Shown piece after piece: positions 10,471-22,127 of a stretch of DNA of 64,000 nucleotides (position 1 is its first letter; each line of letters starts with the position of its first letter). The translations under genes were made by a program, and so were the position numbers. The notes below the pieces were generated by a model, which saw nothing but the letters and a program-made list of their open reading frames with translations, searched no databases and was not told the origin of the DNA. Source of the DNA: Arctopsyche grandis (taxonomy: Eukaryota; Arthropoda; Insecta; Trichoptera; Hydropsychidae); contig NC_135364.1 in assembly GCF_051622035.1 (NCBI RefSeq), positions 19,291,001 through 19,355,000 on the forward strand, given 5' to 3'.

Positions 10471-11639
10471 CAACTATATCGTCCTATCTTCTAGCTATAT
10501 CACCACTATATCAACCGCCTTTGTCATACCTCTCACTCACGTATTCCGTTTTCTATTTATTCTCGTTATGCCAAGCATACAGCGCTTATTCGAGTGCACT
10601 GAACCTTATGCAGTATGTTATCTTATAACTACATTAAATTTTGTTTATTTTCAATGTTAAACGCTAAATAGATATACTAAAATTTTGTCTAAATATTCTT
10701 AAGCCCCATTCGGGGTTGCCAGGTAAATCAAAAAATTAATTTAATTTTGATTTTTAATTCCTGCTTATATTTTTTTAAATTTTATATATTTTATCCATTA
10801 AAATGTTTTTTTCGAGTGAATTAGGGGTCGCGAGCTTGGTTTTAATAAAAAGAGGTCGTAACCCAAAAAAAAGTTGGAAAGCTATGGTCTAACCATTGTT
10901 TTAATTATAATAAATAATCATTTAAATTATCATTATTATTATTATTTAAAATTCATTATATTATCTAGTATCCTGTGAGCACATAACTGTGCAATCGCAA
11001 TTCGGATCAACGGAATTAATTATTTATTTTTGTTGGCCGATAATATGAACGAAGTGATATGCCGCGTCTGTTTCCACGATATAAGATTCCAAGGGTAGAA
11101 AGAGAGACGGAGTATGGTGTTAACAGCGAGTACGACGTACACACGCACGCACGCACGCATTAGACAATTATTATATAAGATTATTTTATACACTATATTT
11201 ATTTATTTGTCAGATTCGACAAAATTCTTGTATGTTTATATTGGAATTAATTTCCCTTACATTTTTGAATCTGAAAGTCAAATTTTTATCACCAAATTAT
11301 ATAGAAAAAAACCGAAATTTGAAATATAAATCGATATCTATTCATAACGAAATATAAATAATTTTCACGGCAATGAATACATTAATTTATCAAAAATTTA
11401 ACTCAATTAGATATACAAAGAAGGTTCTATTATAATCTTTCAAAATACTAAAAATTATTTATATGTTAAATTTAATATGTAATATTTGATTGAAAGTATA
11501 CATAAACATTCACTCACGATTAGCACGCACTAATAATAATCACAATATAAACATTGAACTAATAAAAATCACAAACAATCCTTCGTACGATAGATAAGAT
11601 CAACACATCCAAGGCTCATCTGAACCGAAAAATCTTTTT
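10471..11639. other. intergenic, AT-rich, hAT-end-like fragment
   Basis: No gene supported. 10,815-10,895 contains AGGGGTCGCGAGC and then GGTCGTAACCCAAAAAA...GTTGGAAAGCTATGG, resembling a worn hAT terminus. (CACG)n is present near 11,140. Confidence 0.4.
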
Positions 11640-12035
11640 AACCCTTACACCGTTTCGTTCGCCGCAACACTGATCGATTTTCGACCGGGCGTTCGAGCCG
11701 GTCGATAACAGCGGCTTGCACAATCGGTTGGCATTGAAGTGTCAGTGGCACTGAAACACTACACACAAAATGAGGCAGAGCTGGTGGAGGAGATGACCTC
11801 AAAGCTTGGCAGCAGATTGGATGGCAGGAAACCGTAGTAGGAACAGTTTCCTAGTACATCTTGCACGCCCATATATAAACGCGGGCTTCCTATATGCACC
11901 GACACATTTCACCACAAGTGCACACCAAAAATACACCAGTCAATCATAACAGTGTAACCACATAATACAAATATCAACAATACATCACACGTGCTACCGA
12001 CTCAAATACGTTCAAATCAGTTGAAAGGCGCGAAA
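11640..12035 (+). promoter_or_regulatory. promoter and 5' UTR of the protease gene
   Basis: A TATA box, CATATATAAA (11,870-11,879), stands about 30 bp before a likely start region around 11,905 (GCACCGACACATTTC). The stretch 11,640-11,860 is relatively GC-rich. A GTG-initiated reading at 11,991 is in frame with the CDS, but ATG at 12,036 (context GCGAAAATGTTC) is followed at once by a signal peptide and is chosen as the start. Confidence 0.65.
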
Positions 12036-13814
12036 ATGTTCAAGTTTGCGTTGGTTGTAGTGTGCGCGTTGATGGCGAGACAAGTGCAATCTGTGATCAA
12101 TCGTAAGACTTTATCCGGTTTTTGTTGGTGCTTAGATTTAATTTGGATTTCTGATGAGTGTTTTTTGAATTGTAGTGTCAGATATGTCCTGTGGAAGCAG
12201 ACGTTCAGGCAGGATCATAGGTGGGAGTAATGCAGCCAGGGGTGAATTTCCCTGGTTGGTTTCCCTGACTAGAAGAGGTGGACATTATTGCGGTGCTACT
12301 GTTCTGTCTCGTCGTTGGTTGTTGACAGCTGCTCATTGTGTTTGCAGGTAAGTTATAGTCACGAATAAATAGTGTCAAGCTTAGATGGAAAGCTTTAAGC
12401 ATCCAAAGCATCTATCTTGAACTTCAAATTTTAAAGTTTGAGGAATCAATCGTTGTCTGATGAGTATTGGGTATATTCAAATCGACTTCATTATGCAGCA
12501 CAGCACTTTGCTAGCGCAAATTAATTGGCATTATTTGATTTGGAAACTACTTAAAATCAAAATGCTTCATTCTGGGACACTCTGTTCGTATTCCAATTAT
12601 AAAAACTTATAAATACTACGGATATACCAAATTTAGTAGTAATTGGGTTTTTGCATTTGATCTAACACATATTTGAAAAACTTCTGAAACGTGACATTTG
12701 GAACTTAATAGTTTTAATCTTTAATCTTCCAAACGCCTTTAAACTCAATACATTGAAATCAATTTAGTATTAGACTCGTGTTTCTGAGATCTCTCAGACT
12801 GTAATATCTTAAATGAACAATCTGAGAGATCTTGGAGTAAAGAAGTAACTAATAACAAGTATATACACACCATATTAGCCTCATTTAATTGAATGAGATA
12901 TTCTTAAACAAGTCATATCCAAAAATTAATCTGAACACTTCCAATTTCAGTGGAACAAATGAGCTATTGAAACCGGGTCAAATACGAGTAACTCTCGGCG
13001 AGCATGACCTAACCAGAGCTGAAGAACCAAAATCCAAAGATGTGAGATTAAGTCAAATAATTCCTCATCCAAGACATAAATGCGGACGATCCAGTGATGA
13101 CTTGGCTTTAATTCGTCTAGCTGAAGACATAGTCTGGTCTGAAAGCGTAACACCAGCTTGCTTACCAGATGGACCTAACGGAAACACCTACACAGACTTT
13201 TCCGGAAGACTTGCTGTCGTAGCCGGATGGGGATGGCTCGGAGAAGTCAACTCAAACGGTAGAAGAGCTTGAATATACTAATTTCAAACCAATGTTTGAA
13301 TCAGCATTAATTCAATTTTTGTTTTTAGGAGGTCGTGCTAGTATTTTACAAAAAGTCGAAGTGAACGTTCTGGGTAACAACGTGTGCCAAGATTGGTACA
13401 GCTCTCAGGGCAAGAAGACAAAGATTAATCCAGGGCAAATGTGCGCTGGTGAAGAACAAGGGGGCAAGGATTCTTGCTGGGTAAGTATTTCGTATTACGC
13501 AACACGATCTAAGCGCATAACCGGCGTAATAATACGCACTAAGCATACTAATGAGCGCTAAGGTCAATAGATCACCTGTTTGTCACATTATGGCCAATGT
13601 CATGTTGAATTACTTAATTGTTATGCGTGTATTGAAATGGATTATGTTGCAGGCCGACAGCGGAGGTCCTCTCATGTCTTCGGATGGTTCTAATTCTATG
13701 GTTATTGGAGTAGTTTCCACTGGAATTGGATGTGGAAGACCAAGACTGCCAGGATTGTACACCCGCATATCAGAGTATATGGATTGGGTACAAGAAATAG
13801 TTAGATTAAATTGA
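12036..13814 (+). CDS. secreted trypsin-like serine protease (S1 family)
   Basis: Five coding exons, 12036-12102, 12176-12347, 12951-13258, 13329-13480 and 13653-13814, give 286 residues; all phases agree. Residues 1-19 form a signal peptide (FALVVVCALMARQVQS). Zymogen cleavage is predicted at R35 in SGR|IIGGSNA. The catalytic triad is His76 (LTAAHC), Asp130 (SDDLALIRL) and Ser236. There is no clip domain, only a short CGSRRSGR pro-region whose Cys28 probably pairs with the TPAC cysteine. Asp230 at the base of the specificity pocket predicts cleavage after Arg/Lys. Oddly, the usual SCQGDSGGP is SCWADSGGP (W233, A234): Gln192 and Gly193 in chymotrypsin numbering are replaced, across the exon 4/5 junction. 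Gly193 forms part of the oxyanion hole, so activity or inhibitor sensitivity may be altered. Likely haemolymph or gut; the exact role is unknown. Confidence 0.9.
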
Positions 13815-13879
13815 TTTTTTTTTAATGAAAGTGAAAGAGTCTAGTCAAGAGTTACCATTTTTTATTTGTATTGATTAAT

Positions 13880-13885
13880 AATAAA
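13880..13885 (+). promoter_or_regulatory. polyadenylation signal of the protease gene
   Basis: AATAAA 66 bp after the stop codon. Confidence 0.6.
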
Positions 13886-14364
13886 ATAGCCAAATTCTGT
13901 GATATTATACTATTCTATTTGATTATTTATTAAATAATTTTATTATCAAATCATTGGTTATTTTTATTATGTTTTTCCTATCGACACCTATGTATACATA
14001 CATACTCATACATATTTACAAGTACAAGGGCTTATGATTACATCACTTAGATGTCAATGTCAACGACGTAATTCGTTCAACTACATATGGTAAATACAAA
14101 ACTGCACATCCATAGGATGAGCTAGGAACAGTCGAAAGTGAGTTTCAATATGATGATATTCATAAAAGTCAAACTTAAATTTTTTACCATTCCTAGCACA
14201 CCCTGTTGATGTGATCCACCATAATGCTATAGAAATCTTTGCTAAAGGCCTCAAACATTATAATCTACTAATTTAATCACTGAATTAAAATGCTTTCAAT
14301 AAGAAAAAATTATTAAAACACATGAAACTATGGAAGAAAAAGATCATTGAAAATGTAAAAAATA
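13886..14364. other. convergent 3' flanks, nothing else seen
   Basis: Lies between the protease 3' end (+) and the SmydA-like gene 3' end (-). AT-rich; no feature supported. Confidence 0.5.
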
Positions 14365-17300
14365 TCACTGCTTCTCTTTGATCCATTTTAAAAATTTGTC
14401 TTCAGATGCCTTCATAACAACCATGAGCTTCTGTCCAGAACTTCCATCTAGCTCGTCTTCCAAAGCATACAAAGCCTTCTTCAAACAATCCTTTAGCTCG
14501 TCTAATGTTTTCAAATTTTCTTTCTTGTCTACTAACTTTTTACTATCAACGTCCCTCTTCATAATTTCAAACTTAGCCTGGAACAACTCATGGAACAGCA
14601 CTCCAGTATACAGACACAAGCGAGAATTTCCAGGATCTAACGCAGTCGTAATATCAATCAACTCCTGGCACATGATAGCCTTCTTTTCGAGATCTTCCAA
14701 CTTCATCTCATGGTGCAGATATCCATTTTGATATCCGTAAAGTTGAACTAAGGAATGCTTCATCGAGTATACATGATAGTGATGAGGATGTAGGAACGTG
14801 GAAAGTTTTTCCAAAAAGTTCTCCATCTGTTGAATGTTTGCTCGTCCGATTTGTATATTCTCAACATCTTCGCCTAATTTAGAAACTAAGAAAGATATCT
14901 CTGATGATTTCACACTAACCGGACATTTATCACAGCTCCATTCTGATGTATCATCGCATGGATCATCCGGTAGTTGATATCCTCCGCACGGTTCTGTTCC
15001 AGTTCCTATGCATTTCATAGTGCTAAGATATGTACCCAATTCCGTAGGATCCTTGCATCTCTTGCAGAAGCAAGAGAAATATTTCGTCTCCTTGAGATGA
15101 TCCCTCCTTGCTTGGGTACCCCAAAGTGCGTGGCTATACATTGTAGTTATATTTTCACCTTTGGCAATAGGAACAACCGCTTTTACTTTAATTCTATACT
15201 GAGAACTTTCATCTGTGCTCGTGAGATTGAAACAATGCTTTGTATTAGGTATACAACTATGTTCCATCATACAGGCAGTGGCATAAAGGGCACTAATTTC
15301 GCACCCGTTATTTAAGTTGACATCTAAAGCATTTACGTCAATTATACCGCAAATTTTGTGGATCAAGTCATCAGATATGTCAGGAACTAGATTGGTCTTT
15401 AGTTCATTTTCCACAGATCGTAGAGGATATAAAAAGTTGTTTTCTAAATATTTCGCTATTAGTGCATCCGTTTCTCTAAAAAAATATCAAAATATATTAA
15501 CACAAGTGAAGATTATGCATATTAGTAGATTAATTTTAGTGGGTGAATTTGAAAGTGCTTTTGAAAATGTTCTGTCATTTTTTTTTCAATTATATCAAAT
15601 ATGAGATAAACTTGGTTATAAATTAGAGACGGCAAATTTAAAGATCGGAATTGTCTAAAGTATTAGTTTAATCCTCTCCTTAAATATTATTATATCAAGT
15701 CATCGAACACTCAATATTAATATTGGTCCAATAAATTATATTGAATTTTTTATGAGAAAATATAATATATATTTTTTACAAAAAATTGCCATCCTCATTA
15801 AATATTTTTTTACATTATTATTATTTAAAACACACAAAATTGTGAAGATATCAAGAGACAAGTTGTTCCAAGTGAATATTAAGAAATCGTTATATAAAAA
15901 TCAAAAACGGCACAATAGTATGCTGCCACATCTGGTTGATGAATTGTGACAGCTCCTTATGAATAATTAAATATAAATGTATAATAAATTGTATTATTGC
16001 GGTTATAAAAATTATATAAATAAATTAATATGTAGATATTATAGATACAAATAGGAAAACCAATAACATCACAAAAGTAAACTGTCAACTCCGGTTTACC
16101 TTAAAACTTGGATTCTCGCTCAACACATCATGATCAAGTCCATTTATTTCAATGATTTTAACAGGTCATTTGTCAAAATCTATATCCATAAAACAGACCA
16201 TATCGTGATGCGTGGGGTACAAAACCAATTTAAACATATTAAATTCAGTTTCGTAACTGTAATAATATTCAAACACTGACAGTACATACATACAAATAAA
16301 CACAGACATCTGCACAATTTATTTTTCACAACCGTAGACGATACCTGTCGATTTTCAACAACTACATAAACTAATAAGTAGCACAATGGAATATCCTCGA
16401 ACGCAGCAAATCATCATGTGACGTCGTCTCTGCACAATATAAAATGTAAAAATCACTATGCTTTGAATACTACTATTGTAATTCTAAACAATGTAACCTG
16501 TAAATTTCAGTATCTGGTCCTCTATCCTCAATGTGAGACTGAAGTTCCATAATTTTCTTATATTTCTTTTGAAACTTAGTCTGTGAAATCAGACATCTCA
16601 ATGCGAATAGAGCATCATGTCTGAAAAAAATCAAATTCCATTCAATATTCATTATTTTAACACTGCAAATATTAGTTATAAAATTCAAACTACCTGTAAT
16701 AATCACCCATGTCTGAAACGGCACATCCAGGCCTCAAACTTAACACGACACATTCGAGCCCATGATGTCTGTGATCCTTTAAACCTTGACAGTGACCTGA
16801 ACATATGGGCCAACCACAACTGAAACATGTTAAAATCCCATAAAGTATACGAAACCAAAAAAAAAAAAAAACAGACTCGTCTTCACTTAATCAATGATGA
16901 TGAAAATGGCGATTATTTCCAAAGGCTCATTTTTAAATTTTTAACGGATGTATTTCAGTAAAGTCACCTGGCACATCGCTCTCCTACGTCAAGATTGACA
17001 GGTTTGTAGCAGCCAACGCACGGAGCTATCCTTTCTGGGTCATACAATGCTTTCGGTCCCCAGATGAGGGGTGTTTCCGTGATGACGATATCGCCAGGGT
17101 TCAGGTCTCGGGATGCTACCAAGTAGCGTCCCAATTTTTCTGACGTTCTTATCTGAAACCACGTGCGTGATCGTTGATCTAAATATAATGAAACACGTTG
17201 ATGGGATCTGTGCCAAAATACGTTTGAAGATTGGCACTAATACCACGTGTCACTTGACATGATACATTTAAAGTTCAATCCAATCAGATTTGCCCTTTAG

Positions 17301-18849
17301 TTGTTATGACAGATATCCAATAATATAGGTATACTGGACTTTCTTCTAAATTTAATTTAAGTACCTCCTTAATCTAAATTGGGTCGGCGTATTATGATAT
17401 TGTTTAATATATTGTTATGATATAAAAACGAATTGATTGCTTGAATCAATAGGTTTTAAAATAAAAGAAGTATTATAAATACTAATGAAAAAAAACTTTT
17501 TGAAATAAAATTATTTGAATCAAAGCTATATTAAGTTAGTGGAATACAATATCTAAAATTATGCATAATATAAAAAGTACACAAATAATTATCTCGCTCT
17601 TCGGTTAATAATTTCTGGTGGAACACTTTTTCCGTATATTTTTAATCGTTCTGCTTAGATACTCAAAAAGAAACTCAAACAAATGCAACGTCTAATTCCG
17701 AAAATTAAAATCTAGATTATAATTTTAATAACTACATAATTATAACATACATAATTACACAATAATTACAACCTATGACCCGCGGGTCACTAATTGACTC
17801 ATTTGAAAATTTCAAGTAACCCACTTGAGTTAACCGTTTAAAGCTAGAGTTTTTGTCAAGTTAAAGTACCAAAAATATATAACTTGAGAAGGTAATGAAA
17901 AAGGTTATTAAGATCATAGCCAAAATATTATCACGATCTCCAATAACACACAGGTGCTGCAAAGCGTTTTTGGAAGAAATTTAATCTAAATATGGAGATT
18001 TGCTGTAACATGCTGAAATACGATGTTTAGCTCTAGGTTAAGTTCTTAAGAGTGCTTTAATGACATTACTTTACGAAATCGATAAAAATCAGGGGCTTCA
18101 TTTGGGGGAGGGGGCAATAACGGTGGGCGGTGTAACAATTTTTTTTCTGATTATTCACTAAATAACTGTTTTAAAATGAAAATCTCACTGACCCAAAGCA
18201 TTTTCTTAATAGTCACATTTTGGTTGATTTTGACCCGTAGCCAAAAAGGGTTGCCGATGCCTGATCTAGACCACGAATTATTTGAAAATATTTTTCTGAT
18301 GCATATTTTATGCAATGGATGAATATATGTACGTACATATATAGATTCATTATTACTTTAAGTATTGAAATATTATAAAAAAAGTTAAAAATCCCAAAAA
18401 AGCATAAAATTTAAAGAACTTAAAAAATAAACGACGTATTTCAATTTCAAAAACGTAAAATTAAAATACGAATCACAAAGTTCGTTTTGATTCCAATTAA
18501 TTTCTATGAGATAATATTACAAGACTTCTAAAATAAAGTAGCAGTACGAAGTTGCGTCGGAATCCGATGGTACCAAAATAGCTCAACAACAAAGAAAAAA
18601 AATGATCGGTATTCGACTTAATTAGAGCGTGGACCGACTATTTATATAAATATAAAAAAAATATTTAGGGATTTTCATAAATAATTCATACTATACCTCA
18701 TAAGCTTTACACGAATTTTTATGCTGCTTCCAATCCATCTTCTGATGCTCTTTAGAACAATACGAGACTTCTTTACAACTAGTGCACCTAAACACAGCCG
18801 CAGAAGAACAGACGGGGCACATTGCCCTAACTTCTTTCTCTCCTACCAT
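14365..18849 (-). CDS. SmydA-type SET/MYND-domain protein
   Basis: Five exons in transcript order, 18849-18697, 17152-16968, 16819-16694, 16620-16498 and 15475-14365, give 565 residues with consistent phases. Exon 1 encodes the MYND zinc finger (CPVC, RCTSC, YCSKEHQ.MDWKQHKNSC, residues 11-47). A split SET domain follows: KLGRYLVASRDLNPGDIV, an intervening CVGCY/CASCGWPIC zinc site, then NALDVN, EHSCIPNTKH (267-276), ITTMYSHALWGT, and post-SET cysteines (FSCFCKRCKDPTELGTYL). The helical C-terminal half is typical of the family. SMYD proteins methylate lysines; the SmydA branch is an arthropod expansion whose substrates are mostly unknown. The Asn of the canonical NHSC motif is Glu here, so methyltransferase activity is doubtful. 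The chosen ATG follows an upstream in-frame TTG-initiated stretch. Divergent from the paralogue at 19,378. Confidence 0.9.
15476..16497 (-). other. intron 4 of the SmydA-type gene
   Basis: AT-rich intron; no element identified. Confidence 0.6.
17153..18696 (-). other. intron 1 of the SmydA-type gene, with a hAT end fragment
   Basis: 1.5-kb intron. At 18,231-18,263 it contains a hAT terminus (reverse complement CAGGCATCGGCAACCCTTTT), preceded by a GTCACATTTTGG stretch. The other end of that element was not found. Confidence 0.6.
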
Positions 18850-19377
18850 CTTCTGATTGGCGATTTGCTTCGATTGCGAACCAGAACCACTTGATTGCGA
18901 TATATGTGAGTCAAACAACAACGTCAACTCCAGATATGGTCAAAACTAGAACCACCTCTAGCACCTTTCCTAAAAAAAAATGCTACTCAATCTTTCAAAA
19001 TGAGCAAGTTTCACTTTAGTATCCAACAGACGTGTGGTTCGTGGCACCAAAACGGAAAACTGAAAACTGGAAAGCGTTCAAAAATAATATTGTATCATAC
19101 AATATGTATATGAACATTTTTGTGCATTTTCGTAACGTTATAGCGTTATGTTGCTGCGTGTGCCAAAAACTCAAATATAACTTCCAGATAGAAATAACCC
19201 AGACAGACTGGGTATAGAATGCTATTCCTCTCGCACTCTTGGCACTACGGTTTCTCTTCAATGAAAAGAATCACTTTCATCTGAACAGCAATAAAATTCA
19301 TCTTCAGTACGCTGGCGGCTGCCCTGGGTATAGTACATAGCGCACCCAAAGTTTACATGAGCTCAAAAGTTTGAGTC
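18850..19377. promoter_or_regulatory. shared divergent promoter region of the two SmydA genes
   Basis: 528 bp separate the two start codons of head-to-head paralogues, so both promoters and 5' UTRs must lie here unless there are unseen upstream non-coding exons. No TATA box stands out. The stretch 19,020-19,320 is moderately GC-rich. Confidence 0.6.
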
Positions 19378-21754
19378 ATGAACGGAGTCAAAGAAGACTT
19401 TCCGAGGTGTGCCGTTTGCTCGGAACCAGCAGCTCAAGTTTGTGGAGGATGTAGGTCTCAACATTATTGCGGAAAAGTTCATCAGAAACAAGCATGGAGA
19501 TCAGGACATCGCTTCAAATGCTCTGCCTTCAGGCTAGAATGCAACGAGGTTCTGGGACGCCACTTAATAGCCACCAGAGACATCAAACAAGGAGAAATGA
19601 TCTTCAAAGAAAAACCAGCAGTACTAGGACCCAAAATAGTATCACACCCGGTGTGCTTATCCTGCTATAAAAGAGTAAAAGCTGAAAAACAACAGAATGG
19701 AAAAATTGACTTCTATAAATGCACCTCGTGTGGATGGCCCATGTGTAACTCGGAGTGTCAAAGCTCAAAAGTTCACAAAGAAGAATGTGAACTTATGAAC
19801 AAAAGAAAGTACACTTGTACTATAACCTACGGTGGGGAAGACAAGAAAGAGTCTGCTTATTGCGTCATAGCACCTTTGCGTTGTCTTCTAATGGAAAAAA
19901 CAGACCCTAAACAGTACGAGGCAATATTAAGTATGCAAGGACATTTGGAGCAACGAATCAATACTCCTCTATACAAGATACTAAAAGCAAACATAGTCAC
20001 TTTCATACAGCAAGTTCTGGGTTTTACTCAGTTCGATGAAAACACCATAATGAACGTTGCAGCCATTTTGGACAACAACGCTTTCGACTATAGATACAAG
20101 AATCTGGTTAAACTTAGAGGACTATATTTAACTGCTTCGATGCAATCGCACGATTGCGTACCCAACACCAAACATGTCTTCCTAGACGAAGACTACCACA
20201 TGGCCGTTATAGCAACACTTCCTATAACAAAAGGAAGTGTCATTACTACCTCGTACACTCAACCTTTACGTGGTACATTGACACGACGAATTCATCTTCA
20301 GAATTCAAAGTGTTTCTCGTGCACGTGCTCCAGGTGCGCTGACCCAACAGAATTAGGAACTTATCTAGGTTCTATCTTCTGCTCAATATGTCGCGCCAAC
20401 AGTCGAGGCAAGGATTCCAAGGATATTCCAAAAATGATGTCGACGAATCCTTTGGATAGCGGTGCAGAATGGAAGTGCAACGTGTGCGGACACCAAGTGC
20501 AAGCTAAACAGATGACCTGGGGCAACGAGGCTATATTAAAAGACATTCGCATTCTAGACAAGACTAATCCTAAGGATCTGGAGGAATATATAATAAAATA
20601 CGAGCAGGCATTACATCCTTCCAACTATCACGTCATCGATGTTAAACTTTTGCTTACGCAGATGTACGGATGGCTTCCAGGATTCACATATAGCGGTAAT
20701 TACACTGTGTTTTTACATTGCTCAATAGCTTGCATCAATCGATCGATGATCTTGCCAATAAGTTTTCAAAATTGCAAAACGCTCTTTCGGTGAAGGTGTG
20801 TATTTTTATATTGATCTATTTTGAGCTACGGTTCATTTTGTAATAGAATGACGACAAGTTTGCTTTTGTTACTAACGATGCATTTGAAGGCTACAGTAGT
20901 TTTGTAACGATTATGATGATATAAAATTGATGAAATACAACAAAAGTCCTGTGAAATTTAAGGTCGACTCATATTAAATAAATCATTTTGTAGATAAGGT
21001 TATTTTGTACAAAATGATAAATTAAATATGACTTGAAATTAGAGGCCATAGTTACAAGTTTTTCAATTGAAATAAGTTCAACTTAGGTTCTAATCAATAT
21101 ATATATGTATATAATATATGTTAAGTTATTTTTAAGTAGTTGGTTACAAATTTCGTTTCCTATATTAATTGTATGAAGAGCATAAAACACATGTAACCTG
21201 ACTTTTGTTATGTACATACATAAATATGTATGTACATACATAAATATGTATGTTCATACAATAGCATAAGATAAATATTTGCAAATAATGTGTTATTACA
21301 AAGAAATTGGATTTTTCAGTATCCTTTAAGTTTCAAATTCATTATTATTTAATTTTAATAGAGCTCAACATTGCTGCACTAGATCGGAAGATATCACTGT
21401 GTGAAGAAATATTAGATGTACTGAACATTCTTCAGCCAGGACATACGCGTGGTCGAGGTGAAATTTTACTAGAATTGCAAAGCGCCATGTTGGTAAAGAC
21501 CAAAAGAGATTTAGCAACTGATAAAATCACTAAAGATGCTGCCCAAGTAAGTAATAATAATTTAATATATATTTTTAAACTTTTTATGATATATATATAC
21601 ACAAATGAAAAAAAAAACGAATTTATTGCAGGGTCTGATGGGAGAATGTATGGCAATATTGCAAGAAGCTTCTGACATATTGAAATCTGAACCTGACATG
21701 CAAGATATTCTCCGACAGCGTCTCCAAGCTTTATCGTTTGAATTGAATGATTAG
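19378..21754 (+). CDS. SmydA-type SET/MYND-domain protein, second paralogue
   Basis: Three exons, 19378-20695, 21362-21546 and 21632-21754, give 541 residues; phases agree. The MYND finger occupies about residues 11-49 (CAVCSEPAAQVCGGC, HYCGKVHQKQAW). It is followed by SET pieces GRHLIATRDIKQGEMIF, the CTSCGWPMC zinc site, NNAFDYR, SHDCVPNTKHVF, ITTSYTQPLRGT and post-SET FSCTCSRCADPTELGTYLG. Both this and the divergent partner share CGWP.C, CVGCY/CLSCY-type cysteines and DPTELGTYL, so they are ancient tandem-type duplicates. The first 439 codons sit in one exon, whereas the partner splits the same region into several, implying intron loss or gain. The NHSC-type Asn is Ser here (SHDC). Function inferred only at family level: protein lysine methyltransferase or a catalytically weak relative. 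Confidence 0.9.
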
Positions 21755-22127
21755 ATTTTATAGAAGAAATTAACATTTTAACAGTAAAAAGACAATTAAT
21801 TATTATTAAGTTAACTGTAGTCGAAATCACACCAGTATTATTATATTTATATGAATTTAAGGCAATTAATTCATCGCACCACTATGAATATAATATATCG
21901 ATTTTTTTCATAAAGAAACATACAAATGTTTCAGGGTTTTGACTTGGTTATTTTATTTTATGTCATACATATATTTAAACAATATTTTTTTTATTATTAT
22001 ACAGAATGATTGACATTTTTTATTGTTCTATTATATTTATCTTTACATATTATATTATGTAAGAATATAATTTACATTTAAATTCTATTAATAAATATTT
22101 TCAAACTACACTTCAACCATAATTGAA
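21755..22127. other. convergent 3' flanks of SmydA (+) and GPCR (-)
   Basis: 373 bp of AT-rich sequence between two stop codons. No other feature. Confidence 0.5.

Noticed and set aside
10061-10660. 199-codon plus-strand ORF
   Set aside because: It crosses a retroposon end and an antisense LINE fragment; the LINE frame on the other strand is the meaningful one.
11991-12035. Upstream GTG start for the protease
   Set aside because: It would bury the signal peptide behind 15 polar residues; ATG at 12,036 is better.
14378-15315. Plus-strand ORFs opposite the SmydA-type gene
   Set aside because: Shadows of the minus-strand coding exon.
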